Program-made: the position numbers and the translations under genes | Assembly (NCBI GenBank): GCA_020536535.1 | Contig: JAHLWZ010000862.1 | Coordinates: forward strand, 1-64,000 | Direction of reading: 5' to 3' | DNA length: 64,000 nt | Source of the DNA: Pelomyxa schiedti | Lineage: Eukaryota > Evosea > Pelobiontida > Pelomyxidae | Notes under the pieces: model-generated | The model's input: only the letters and a program-made list of their open reading frames with translations | What the model was told of the DNA's origin: nothing | The model's database searches: none | Shown: positions 10,828 to 21,087 of the stretch, piece after piece | Numbering within the stretch: position 1 is the stretch's first letter | Layout of the letters: every line of letters starts with the position of its first letter

Positions 10828-11589
10828 TGGGTGAAACAATTTTGAAAAAAAAGAAACCAACAACATGTAGCGTGGGAATAAACAGCATAGTTTTTGATAT
10901 TCTCTTGACTATTTGCTTTACGGAAGATGCAATGTAATTGGGCAGAGTTTGTGTGTTGCTTTGTTTCTTCATTGGGATCGGCTGCCAGACTGGACTGCGG
11001 AAATATCTTTGTCTCTTTACATCAGGCCACTGGGCATTGTTCTATTCTAGTGCTTCCTGGCTAACAAAGCTTGGAATTCTCGAATACAGGTTTTTCCCCG
11101 CTCGGCCGCTGTTGGTGGGGGGAGGGGGAGGGTAAGAGTGAGAGGTGAGAGGTCACAACAGTCTCGCAAGTAGAAGCTTCCCACGTTTTGTATGGGGTTT
11201 TTTGGGTTGGTTATTTGTTGATTTGTTTGTTTGTTTGTTTTGAGCAAGGGAGGAAATGTAGACCAGCATGTTGTTCCTCAGACAGTCCCTGTATTGTCGT
11301 TTTCTCATTTAGTACATCAGTGTCAACTTGGAGCAGATCCGAATCAGTTTCTGTGGGGGAGGAGCGAACGCATCGTGCGTCCTTGTCAATTCATACTCTC
11401 AACTGTTATTGTAATATATATGTGTAGGTGTTCAGTTCCCTCTCGACCTGTGTCTAGTGTTTTCTGTGACACTTGATCTTCCTTCATTCCAGCTTCTGGG
11501 CATTTAAATGTGCACAGAGGGTAAATCCGTTTAGATTAGTGTGCTTAACTTTGTAGGTTTTATTGTTGTTTTGTATATACCCATAGATT
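10828..11589. other. 760-base spacer between convergent genes
   Basis: This is the convergent 3' flank of the GRAM gene (+) and the Pro-rich gene (-). It is T/G-rich on the plus strand, with a short TTTG tandem repeat at about 11217-11240 and a G-rich run at 11117-11133. No open frame here has protein-like composition and no tRNA-like fold was seen. It is one of the longest gaps in the window; long 3' UTRs or an unrecognised RNA gene are possible. Confidence 0.4.
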
Positions 11590-13767
11590 TCAATGCTCCA
11601 CAAGCCTTTTCGATAGCCTATGGTGCTGGTTAGACACTGTTAAACAGTACAGTGGCGTTCTTAGAAAGAGAAATGCGGAAGGAAATACCTCGACAAGTAT
11701 CGCTGGCAGTAGCTTATCACCACGTGGGACGGTAAGTAACGGTTTGAGCACCGACTGCTGCTCCTCCAGAGTGGAATGAAACATGTCGAGGCACCGCTGG
11801 ACCTCAGCTACATCGGCACCTACAGTCGTGAGATACCGTAGAAGTGGGCTACGCAAAATACCTGACAATTCTTCTCGCGGTTTTTTATTCAATCCATCTT
11901 TGGATACAACATTGGGAGGAGGGCGTTTACGAGAAAGGTTAGTTTCCTTGTAATTGTTTGTTAAAGAGCAGGCAAATGAGTCTAGAATTACCTGTACACT
12001 GGGAGTAATCTCTCTAATTAACTGTCTAAGTAAAGGATTCTTATTTGGAGGTAGTGGTGCTTGTTCTGGTCTATCACAAAACTTGGGATAGAGAGCTGGA
12101 CCGAGATTGTCTATCGAAGGCTTTCCTTGGTCACAAGGACCGTTTCGACTGCTGTTTGGATAGTTACAAGATGGTGCACTACTGAGAGGAAGAGGAATGG
12201 TGCCGCGCCAAGTCTGAATCGGTGTCGGTGCTTGTGTTGGTGTTGGTGGGACGGCAGGCGGGCTCCAGAGCGGTGGATTGACGGTGGAGGGGTGGTTGGT
12301 TTGTGTGGATACGGTTGGTTCTACTGAGGGAACTTGTGTAGAAATGGCGGTGGAATCGGTCTTTGCATCCAGCATAGCTGGCGAGGCACCTCTTTCCACG
12401 TGAACAGTCCGAGGACTGATTGCGCGAATCGGCACATGAAGCACTGGGGTTGGCAGAACTCTGGCTGCCTGTGATGGCTGGGATGAGGACACTGGGGGTA
12501 CCGTAGAACCGTTCTCAGCACCAGGAGAATTCGGCCTATGCAAGTTCAGTGAGCGAGAAACCTGGGTTTCTGTAAGTGGCAGAGCTGCCGGAATTGGAAC
12601 CGGAACCGCAATTCCCGTGGCGGCACTGCTTTTGCCCGAGTCTGATGGCGAGGAAGCTACAGGGAAGTCTAGCTTTGATAGAGGTGGAACTGCAGGTCCC
12701 CCGTTCTGAGGGGGCTGTTTTGGTGTTGGCTTGGTGACAGAGCGGCCGCTGTTCTCGGGCGGCTGCCTCTGAGTTGTGGTTGACGGCTGATTCTGGTTCT
12801 GAACATGATTCTGATTCTGGAAGTTGCTCTGCTTCGGCAATTGCTGCTTGCGGGCGGCTGCGCCGGTTTGGACCGGCGATTTCTTTGGTTGTGTCTGCTG
12901 GGGTGATTGCTTTGTCTTTGGCAGCGGTTGTTTGGGTGTGGCTTGTAGGGCTCGAGGAAGAGGGATGTGAAGCGGCGGCGGCATCATTTCGGCCGATTTC
13001 TGTGCCTCGGGTGGGATTATGGGAAGAGGTGGAGGTGGTGGTGGAGGCGGTGTCTGTTGTTGGGTGGCAGGAGGAGGCGGAGGAGGAGGAATTTGTCGTG
13101 AACCTGGCGGAGGTGGTGCCTGCTGTGGGGAAACAGGGACGGGACCGAATTGTGGGAAAGGGAGAGGGAGCAGAGACTGCGGGGGAACCTGAGGAGGAAT
13201 TTGTTGTGTGCCGGCCGGGGGTGGTGTTTGTTGCGGGGAACTGGTAACGACTTGTGGGATAGGGAGAGGGAGTAAGGGCGGGGGCTGAGTACGCTGCTGC
13301 AGTGGAGTTTGAAGTGGTGTTGTATCTCGTGACTGGATACCAATCCGAGAAGACTGATGCGGGGTCAGTGGTGCAGTGCTTGATTGGTGGGGGTCCGGAA
13401 TCAATTGTGGGACAGGAGCCGCGGCGGGTTGGTTTGGCGTGGGCAGCGAGTCTGTCGTCATTGGAGTTGTCGTGGCCTCTGAGTTGGGTACAGTTTTGCC
13501 TGCCATTTTGGCTGCGAGTCTCTTGCGTATCTCGTCGACTGAGATCTTGGTGTCCGGCATGTTGCAGTCCGCAAACGGGTCGTCGTACATCGTATAAGTG
13601 GTCGCATCAGATCCGTCGTCGGCAGTGAGGTCGACCACTTCGGCGCGCCTCACGTCGTTCTTGAGCCACACCAACGTGTCGAGGCACCTGGCCCTGAACT
13701 TCTCCGGCCCAGGACGAGGCCCAGGCGGCAGAGGGGGGGGCGGGGGCGGCGCTTGAGACTGCATCAT
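11590..13767 (-). CDS. long proline-rich protein (unrecognised)
   Basis: One continuous frame of 725 codons from ATG 13767 (MMQSQAPPPPPPLPPG). A conserved-looking N-terminal segment follows, with KFRARCLDTLVWLKNDVRRA, an acidic DLTADDGSD and SVDEIRKRLAAKMAGK. Next come about 450 residues of Pro/Gln/Thr/Ser-rich sequence with an imperfect internal repeat (QQTPPPAGTQQIPPQ and QQAPPPPGSRQIPPP). A more ordered C-terminal third follows, with KRPPPNVV, LRSPLLRYLTTVGADVAEVQ and CLDMFHSTLEEQQSVLK. The last 40 codons may instead be an intron plus a different exon, since GAG|GTATTT and TTTAACAG sites occur at about 11690 and 11640. The proline runs resemble profilin or SH3 ligands, but there is no FH2 or WH2 domain. 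It could be a nuclear or RNA-processing scaffold. Confidence 0.72.
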   Translation of the reverse strand: MMQSQAPPPPPPLPPGPRPGPEKFRARCLDTLVWLKNDVRRAEVVDLTADDGSDATTYTMYDDPFADCNMPDTKISVDEIRKRLAAKMAGKTVPNSEATTTPMTTDSLPTPNQPAAAPVPQLIPDPHQSSTAPLTPHQSSRIGIQSRDTTPLQTPLQQRTQPPPLLPLPIPQVVTSSPQQTPPPAGTQQIPPQVPPQSLLPLPFPQFGPVPVSPQQAPPPPGSRQIPPPPPPPATQQQTPPPPPPPPLPIIPPEAQKSAEMMPPPLHIPLPRALQATPKQPLPKTKQSPQQTQPKKSPVQTGAAARKQQLPKQSNFQNQNHVQNQNQPSTTTQRQPPENSGRSVTKPTPKQPPQNGGPAVPPLSKLDFPVASSPSDSGKSSAATGIAVPVPIPAALPLTETQVSRSLNLHRPNSPGAENGSTVPPVSSSQPSQAARVLPTPVLHVPIRAISPRTVHVERGASPAMLDAKTDSTAISTQVPSVEPTVSTQTNHPSTVNPPLWSPPAVPPTPTQAPTPIQTWRGTIPLPLSSAPSCNYPNSSRNGPCDQGKPSIDNLGPALYPKFCDRPEQAPLPPNKNPLLRQLIREITPSVQVILDSFACSLTNNYKETNLSRKRPPPNVVSKDGLNKKPREELSGILRSPLLRYLTTVGADVAEVQRCLDMFHSTLEEQQSVLKPLLTVPRGDKLLPAILVEVFPSAFLFLRTPLYCLTVSNQHHRLSKRLVEH

Positions 13768-13960
13768 TTACTTGCTTAACAGCGAGCAGTGCCGACAATT
13801 TTTGTTGATCTGATCTTTTTTCTTTCTATTTTTCTTTTTTTCGTGCAGTTGCGGTCTTTTCTAAACACAAGATTTTTTGGTGACCGATTGGAGGACACTA
13901 GGGCTTATCTACTCTTCGGATTTGGCCTCCTAATAGGTAGGAGTGAGTGCAAATTTAAGG

Positions 13961-14764
13961 TTAGTGGGGACGAAGAACCGTTGTAGCAAGTTTGGTTCGC
14001 TCCTCGTTGTATCTGGCTTTGTCTTTGGCAGCTAAGTCTTGGAACTTTGTTTTGGCCGATTCAGGGGTCTCTTTCCAAAGGGCACCCAGCTTTTTAGTAG
14101 TATCTTTTATTGTTGGTGTTAGTGAGGAATTGGAAAGGTATTGAGAACCTTGTGGAGTTAGGCCTGTGCCCTTTAACTTGGGTCTCTCTTCGTCACCTGC
14201 AGGCAGGTTTGTGCTCAGTTTTGAATGTGAGGTGGGTAGGGACTTACAGAAAAACATGTAAGCACTTCGGTTCTTCTTGGGCCCTGCAGCAGTATTCTTT
14301 CTGACCGCCGGTTTCCTTACTTTCTTGGGTGGGGCAGTAGCAGACTCAGTTGTAGTGGTAGGTGCCGTTGTAGAAGTCGCCTCAGTTGTTGCTGTGGCTG
14401 CCTTCCTGCAGGTGTGTGAAGGGGAATTCTATTAGATTAAGAGATGTATACCTAGCTGCTGCCCTGGTTCTCGGTGGTTTAACAGATTCCTTGGTATCAC
14501 TAACAATGGGCTTTTGTGGCACAGGCAATTGCGTTCGGGTACGAGGACGCTTAGCAGCAGGGGCAACTGGCTCACTTTTTGGGTCACTTTTTGGCTCACT
14601 TTTTGGTTCACTTTTTTCTGTGGTCAGAGAAGGCTCACTGGCATTCACCTCTGGTGCCGCCAGATTTTGTTGAGATTGAGATTGAATCTCAGTTGTTTCC
14701 ACTCTTACAACAGTTTAGTTGTGCTTTGTAAAGAACGTTGAACATACTTATTATCCGCCGACAT
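13961..14764 (-). CDS. HMG-box protein (HMGB/NHP6-like)
   Basis: The start is ATG 14764. A 17-base first exon (MSADNK) is joined over a 44-base intron (14704-14747) to a Ser/Glu/Lys/Pro-rich N-terminal tail with AAKRPRTRTQLP. Two further introns lead into the box: KKVRKPAVRKN, KKNRSAYMFFC, an intron, then DEERPKLKG, LTPTIKDTTKKLGALWKE and KTKFQDLAAKDKARYNEE, ending at TAA 13961. The order, with aromatic residues at the start of helix 1 and the ALWKE helix, is diagnostic for the DNA-bending HMG box. The segment KGTGLTPQGSQYLSNS is an insertion between helices 1 and 2 compared with usual boxes. A nuclear architectural role is expected. Confidence 0.85.
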
Positions 14765-15078
14765 AACTGTGACTCTCGTATTTATTTATATTTGTCATGG
14801 ATCTTGGCATCAAAAAAAAAGTATATAAATGCCAAACGCGCAGGCAACTAACGCCAATCCTCCCTCATGCCAACACCGAAATAGAACGTAGCCACGTATC
14901 GACTGAAAGATCCCAACGCGTCCCACAACGCAAACGGCACAACTACCGATCTGCTAGAGATGAGATCAAAAAAAACCGTTCCAACGACATTTCCTTGATG
15001 AAGCAGTTCCAGGGGCACTTTTTAAAAGAGAAAAGAAGAGAAATTTTTTTAAAAAAGCCTCTCGCTCAAAACAAAAAA

Positions 15079-16709
15079 ATGTTGACCACCGCATCAGCAG
15101 TCACGGCAGCAGCCCTTGGTCGCTTTACCGCATCTACGACACCAAGGAGGAGTGTCCACAAGAACGTGGTTTCCAGATCTCACGTCGACGCCAATGGCCT
15201 CGTTTTGCCCCACGGTGGTTCGCTCAAGTGCTCGCTTCTCGAGGGCCAAGCGAGAGCCGATGCGCTCAAGCGCGCTCAAGGAATGAAGCGTATTAATATC
15301 GCTTCGCGAGAAAATGGCGACCTCATTATGATGGGAATCGGTGGCTTCAGCCCACTCAATAAGTACGTAGTGACTCGAGCAGTGTTTGTTTAAACATTCA
15401 TTAATAATTCTTCTCTTTGTTAGGTTCATGGGACGCGCTGATTGGAAGAGCGTCTGTGAGAAGTTCCTTCTTGCTGATGGCACTTTCTGGCCCATTCCTA
15501 TTACAATGAGTGTTGACAAAGACGTGGCTAAGGCCACGAAGAGGTTTTTCCCCCTCGCTCCTCCCATTTTGGTAACCTCACACAAGGGGTGAGGAGATCG
15601 CTCTTTTCTTCAAGCCTCGAAATGAGATAGTTGGCACCATCAAGGTCGATGACGTCTGGGAGATGACTAAAAAGGAGCGTGACTTTGAGTGTCAAAATGT
15701 CTTCACAACATGCGATCCTGAGCACCCTGGTGTTAAGATGGTATGTGAGAACAGTTACTACTTAGTTCTTAAGAAATCTACAGGTTATGGAGCAAAAAGC
15801 ATTCAATATGGGTGGCAACATTGTGACATTGAGCGAGGGCGAGTACCCAGAAAAATACAAGGGCATTTACATGCGCCCAGCCGAAGTACGCCAGAAATTC
15901 GCAGCTAGAAAATGGAAGACAATTGCTGCCCTCCAACTGCGCAATCCCATGCACAGGTCGCATGAGTACCTTGCCAAGATTGCTGCCGAAGTTTGCGATG
16001 GTTGTTATTCCAGTCCTGTCCCCTTTGTATTCATCTTCATCTAGGTGTCTTCATTCACTCACTTGTTGGGAATCTTAAGCCAGGAGATATTCCAGCTGAA
16101 GTCCGTGTCAAGTGCATCGATGCGCTTGTCTCCAAGTACTTCGTCCCAGCCAGTGAGTATCATTCACAGTGAGAAACGTCTTTTAACACAGCGTTTTACC
16201 TTAGATGTGATGCAAGGAGGGTATCCTCTGGATATGCGATATGGTGGCCCAAGGGAGGCACTTTTGCATGCCCTGTTCCGCCAAAACTATGGCTGCAGCC
16301 ACATGATAATTGGCCGCGACCACGCCGGCGTTGGGAATTACTATGGCCCGTTTGATGCCCATTACATCTTTGATAAGATTCCAACTCCAGCGGATCCAAA
16401 CAAAGCCCTTCAGTGCCAACCAATGCGCATTGACTGGACCTTTTACTGTGTCAAGTGCGACGGAATGGCCTCTCTTAGGACTTGCCCTCACGAGTGTGTT
16501 TCAAATTTACTTCGAACCATCACTTACCTTTTCACAGTAAGAAGGACCGTGTCATAGTCAGTGGAACCATGGTTCGGAAGCTTCTTTCAGAGAAGGGCGA
16601 ATTGCCAGACCACTTCGGCCGAACAGAAGTCATCGAAATCCTCCGCAAATACTACGAAAACCTCACCGAGAAAGTAGAGGTCAAGCTTCACAAGGCTGCC
16701 ACAATGTGA
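15079..16709 (+). CDS. ATP sulfurylase (sulfate adenylyltransferase)
   Basis: Makes adenosine 5'-phosphosulfate from sulfate and ATP. About seven exons give roughly 430 residues, the size of the single-domain enzyme. Landmarks are [64 protein letters not shown] (the QxRNP-HxxH nucleotide site), [51 protein letters not shown] and [19 protein letters not shown], with TGA at 16707-16709. ATG 15079 is chosen because it opens a Ser/Ala/Arg-rich leader of about 35 residues ([15 protein letters not shown]) ahead of the catalytic fold. The leader is basic and lacks acidic residues, like an organelle presequence. No APS kinase domain is attached. It points to sulfate activation, either for assimilation or in a mitochondrion-related organelle as in some Archamoebae. 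Confidence 0.95.
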
Positions 16710-17143
16710 TCGTGGAGAAAAAGCCCAAACCAATAGAAGTTCGCACCACCAATCCAAAACCCTTTCTTTTTTTGTGATACCAACGAGACAGAGAAACTTT
16801 TGTGATTTCCTGATTTTTTTCACCCATAAGTATTGGTGGGGGATTTTCTTGCAGCTAAAAAGAGCTCCGGGAGGGTCCTTGCTCTGCCCCCACCATCGGA
16901 TGGGACTGATTGCTCATAACTTGGCGTAACTCGTATGATACTCCCTTATGGGGAGACACTGATACTCCAAGTTGCGGAAAAGCCTCAAGTTTCTTCAACT
17001 GTCAGTTATTGGGTCCGACACCCTTTGGGGGCTGTAAGTTTTTGCTTCATTTTTTTTTTCAATGCACATCCACAACAAGTGTGTATCAGATTTCATGTGG
17101 GGTCTAACATACTGATGTTTGTGTGCGTTCCTTTGGGATTCCT
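16710..17143. other. 430-base spacer between convergent genes
   Basis: This is the 3' flank of ATP sulfurylase (+) and the ankyrin-like gene (-). Short open frames occur but lack protein-like composition. There are T-runs near 16769 and 17048. No RNA gene was recognised. Confidence 0.4.
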
Positions 17144-19559
17144 CTATAGCTGCATCTCCAACCACAGGCTTGTCAGCCACCTTGTACCCTCATGCGGAGT
17201 GTCAGGCACCATGTCAGCCATTGTGAGTCCCTCCACAGTACGAACTGTGACTTGAATGTGAAGTGGTGAGGCCATGGCAAACTTCATGAGGTGTTCCTTG
17301 AGAAATTCGGCTGTTATGTCCGGAAACACACGCAGTAGCATCTTCCACGTGCTGAGAGACATACTGTTCTCTGGATGAAACCATGGAAACCGTTTCACCA
17401 CTGAGCAGATCTTTTATTTTATAGTTGGGTGAAAGTACAGGGTAATAGAAAATGACCTCGTCCAAGGTTATGTGGAACTTGCGTATCAACCACTCGGCGC
17501 AATTGGTCTTTTGTCCGTAAAGCAACTCTAACAGCAGGGTATTCTCACATGCCTTGACTTGTTCAACATTCAAGTGAAATCGGTTGATCAAGTACTTCAC
17601 GACTTTTCCAGATTTCACATGAACATGGTTTGTCAAACCTTCGGCAACATCTTCTGAAGAGAAGTTCCCATGTGATAACAGCTGCATTAATTTGGAAACG
17701 TTTGCACAGCAAACAGCTTGCTCTACAGCAAGTGGCCTGACAGAAGGGGGAATTGAAAAATTGAGTTTGTCCAGTAGAAGCAATACTGCATTCAACTCGG
17801 TGAATTGCAAGTTGTTTTCCACTGCTTCACACACTGCGATTTCACTGAGGATGTGAGGTGCAATTTTCGAAAGGAACCACTCAAGGCCATTGAAGGAATT
17901 GATTTTTGGGAAAATTGAGTTGGCTACACATGGGTCTGCATTCACACTATCCATCACATGGAAGGTCTTTTCCAACCAATCTGCAATGGAAGTATTGCTG
18001 TGATCGAGGGAGTCCTGGAGGCATCTATGGAGTTGTTCCGTTGTTAGTGGTGGTACCGTTATTGGCAACAGGGTATTCAATACTGACACGTTGTCATGCC
18101 TGTTGCCACATGCTGAAATGAATATGTCAGGGGTACATGGCCCAAATCCGTCAGAGGTGAGGAGTGTAGGAAGCCACAGAAGGAGCTCCAGGCTTTTGGA
18201 ATTCCTAAGGGCATAGGAGAGATCATTCTCTGTCAGTGGGACAGTGAAATTTTGAACCACCCATTTGAAAGCTTTTTCTTTGTTGATGTTTAACTTTGGA
18301 AGACTTGTAACTGAAAATGACTCCTTAATCCACTGGCACCCTTCTTCCACATCACTCTCGTCCCGTGACGAACATCGAATGAATGAGGACAGAATATCTA
18401 CCCCATCACCTGGGTCCTTTTCCTTACCACAGAACCACTCAGCACACAGCTTCACAATTTCCAAACTTGGGGTTCCAAAGAAGTCTTCCAAACTCCATGG
18501 ATCAATATTCATTGCAATTCTGCAGGCAGCCAAAACACAAGTCGAGGACGCCAGCCATTTCACAACATCAACATTGCCCTGTGCCACAGCACTATGAAAT
18601 GGTCCAACCAGCTCCCATCCCTCTCGGCCCACGTCAAACGTGGATATCACCCATTTCACAGCATCAACGTGCCCTCCTCTGCAGGCATCCCACAGTAGGC
18701 TTGCAGTGGTAATTGCAGTTGCATCCCTGATGTCATCCAGCATGTCTCCCACTGGCCACGATAGTGGAACACCCCTCCAGCCCTCCTCATTCCTACCCCC
18801 ACTCTGCACCAATTCTTGCGCCATGTCAATATGACCACCTGTACATGTTATGGTCATTGATTGGCCCCTGAATGAATTCCAACAACATCACGTCGAACTG
18901 AACTGAACTCTACAAAGTTGATAACAAACATAAGCACTACAAAGACACACACACACACACACACACACACACCACACACACACCACACACACACCACACA
19001 CACACCACACACACACCACACACACAACACACACACAACACACACACCACACACACACCACACACACACCACACACACACCACACACACACACACACACA
19101 ACACACACACAACACACACACAACACACACACAACACACACACAACACACACACAACACACACACCATAGCATAGACCCCTCAATACAGTGAGGCAGTCC
19201 TTTCTGTTGTTGTTTTTCGTGCTTTTGTCCTTGCTGTGCAACAGTATCCACCTCAGGCACCTCAGGCTCGCAGCCCTCCCTGCACACTTCAACGCGACGT
19301 AGCGGGACGTGAACAGGGCCTGCATGTCCGCGTCCTCGTCAGGATCCACGGCGTCCGCGGCAAGCACGGCGCGGCAGGCCCTCGGCACCAGCGGGAAAAG
19401 GGCCTCGGCGAGCCCCAGCGCCCACACGTAGTCGATTATGGGAACGGCCGACGAGCGGCGACGCCGGCCCAGCACAGTCGGGACTACGACGTGGTCCCAA
19501 ACGACACGCGAAACGAGGAGCAACTGCAACACGCCTTCATCCCGTGGCGCACTCTGCAT
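17144..19559 (-). CDS. ankyrin-like repeat protein, two exons, with an apparent frameshift near the 3' end
   Basis: Exon 1 (ATG 19559 down to about 19166) codes an N-terminal region typical of protist ankyrin-type families (LLLVSRVVWDHVVVPTVL, ALKCAGRAASLRCLRWILL). An intron of about 280 bases, most of it a TG microsatellite, is followed by a long exon from about 18870. Weak ankyrin-like units follow, such as GGHIDMAQELVQSGG, ACRGGHVDAVKWVIS, AVAQGNVDVVKWL, SKLMQLLSHGNFS and CAEWLIRKFHITLDEV. After LLSGE at about 17400 the frame ends in a poor tail, while the +1 frame continues well (FPWFHPENSMSLSTWK, HIQVTVRTVEGLTM) to TGA/TAA near 17144. Either there is a frameshift (mutation or sequence error) or a splice I could not place. 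Ankyrin repeats mediate protein binding; no partner can be inferred. It is divergent from the SDR gene. Confidence 0.75.
18945..19166. repeat. compound CA/TG microsatellite with A/C interruptions
   Basis: About 222 bases made almost only of CA dinucleotides, broken at regular short distances by an extra A or C (CACACACC and CACACAAC units about 10-12 bases long). On the minus strand it reads TG and lies inside the single intron of the ankyrin-like gene, starting within a few bases of the donor. Confidence 0.97.
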
Positions 19560-19628
19560 AGTGTCCCTTCGATCCCGCAGAAAAAACAAGTTGTTCACGC
19601 CACGAAACCAAGACCTCAGGAAACAAAC

Positions 19629-19655
19629 AAAAAAAAAAAAAAAAAAAAAAAAAAA
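19629..19655. repeat. 27-base poly-A tract between divergent genes
   Basis: An uninterrupted A-run lies 22 bases upstream of the SDR start codon and about 70 bases upstream of the ankyrin-like gene start. Rigid A-tracts in short intergenic regions often exclude nucleosomes, so it may act as a shared promoter element (inference). Confidence 0.85.
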
Positions 19656-19676
19656 CTCGAAGACAATTAACAAGCG

Positions 19677-21033
19677 ATGCAACAAGCGGAAGGCGCGACA
19701 AACAACGTGGTGGTGACGCCGCCGGAAGCAACGACGGCAGCGACGTCGGCGGCCGAGGTCCCCACGACCGCGTCGTCTCCGTCGCTGTCGCCGCCGCCGA
19801 GCACCGACCCGACGAGGGCGACGTCGCCCGCGCCGCTGGAGGTGCCGCCGAGCGCGGCCGCGACGTCGGGGACCGCCAAGACGACCACGACGACGACGCC
19901 GGCGACCACGATGGTGGGGATGCTGAGGGGCAGGGTGGCGTTGGTCACCGGCGCCAGTCGCGGAATCGGCAGGGCTTGTGCCCTTGCCCTAGCAAAAGTA
20001 CGTGTCTGTGTGTGTTCGATGGTTGACCTTTGTCATTATTATTATTTTTTTCCTTTTTTTTTTTTTTAGTTCTACTTTTTTCCCTCTTCCTTTTCGTGAC
20101 TATTTGTGGGTGACAAGAAGCAAAGTATGGATTATTAATTCTCGTTTAGGCTGGAGCGGACGTGGCTATAAACTACCACTCGAGAGAGGTGGCGGCACAG
20201 GAGACAGCTAGAATGATTAGGGAAGTTGCTCCAGAATCTCGCGTGATTGTTGTGCAGGCTGATGTGGGGAAAGCTGACGCAGTCAGGGCAATGGTTGCTC
20301 AAGTAAACCGCAGGCTTGGCACTATCGGTGTTCTTGTAAATAATGCAGGGATTGCTCCAACCACACCTCCCGATGAAATCACTGAAGACGATTTTGACTC
20401 TGTAATTGAGACCAACTTGAAGGTTATTCATACTACTTTCCCGATTGTACTTACTATTCTCAAGTCTGCATTTTTGCTTTCACAAGCAGTGATCCCAGGA
20501 ATGTGCTCCCAAGGCTGGGGAAGGATCATAAACATCACTAGTGTAGCAGCTTACACTGGTGGCGCAGTAGGTGCCCTGAGTTTTATATTTATTGGTGCTG
20601 TTTTTGAAACACAATTAATCACTATCTTTTCCAGGTCCCCACTATGCCGCATCCAAGGCGGGAATGATAGGCTTGACCAACAGTTACTCCAATTTGTACG
20701 TCAAGGAAGGAATTACAGGTTTTGCCCCCTTTACAATTATCGATAAGTGCATAATTCTCTTCTACCCAACCCAGTTAATGCTGTTGCCCCCGGACTTGTA
20801 CTCACAGAGACACAAAGCGATGGTGGAGCATTGGACAAAATGCTACCACTCACTGGTCCAGGAAGATTTGGATTCCCTGAGGAAGTTGCTCAAGTTGTGG
20901 TCATGTTGGCTGGCAATGGATGTAATTCACTCACCCTCTTTTGTGATTCCTCCATTATTTCACTAACAATCACACAAAAAAAGATGTCACTGGGCAGACT
21001 ATAAATGTGGATGGTGGTATTTATAAAAAATGA
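19677..21033 (+). CDS. short-chain dehydrogenase/reductase (FabG-like)
   Basis: NAD(P)H-dependent reductase of the classical SDR family, closest in pattern to 3-oxoacyl-ACP reductases. The first exon is GC-rich and adds about 80 Ala/Thr/Pro residues before MLRGRVALVTGASRGIGRA (cofactor site TGxxxGxG). Later exons give VIVVQADVGKADAVR, GVLVNNAGIAPTTP, IINITSVAAYTGG (catalytic Ser), YAASKAGMIGL (catalytic Tyr and Lys), VNAVAPGLVLTE and YVTGQTINVDGGIYKK before TGA 21031-21033. ATG 19677 is the first in frame; ATG 19911 (MVGMLRG) would give the usual length of about 250, so the Ala/Thr tail may be a targeting or low-complexity extension. A role in fatty acid or lipoate synthesis in an organelle is possible but not shown. 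Confidence 0.93.
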
Positions 21034-21087
21034 GGCTTTTTACTGGGTCCTTAAAACTTTTTTTTTATGTTTCTTTGCTTCTTCCTT

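Noticed and set aside
16935..17255. 106-codon plus-strand frame after ATP sulfurylase
   Set aside because: Composition is poor and its end overlaps the better minus-strand ankyrin-gene tail.
18945..19166. CRISPR-like regular repeat array, or a Cys/Val-rich coding stretch
   Set aside because: Units are pure CA dinucleotides with single-base breaks, no unique spacers, in a eukaryotic intron. The open frame through it (VCVVCV) is a result of the repeat.
18888..19685. Minus-strand frame extended upstream of ATG 19559 with a poly-Phe leader
   Set aside because: The Phe run is the poly-A tract read in reverse; the ankyrin protein more sensibly starts at ATG 19559.
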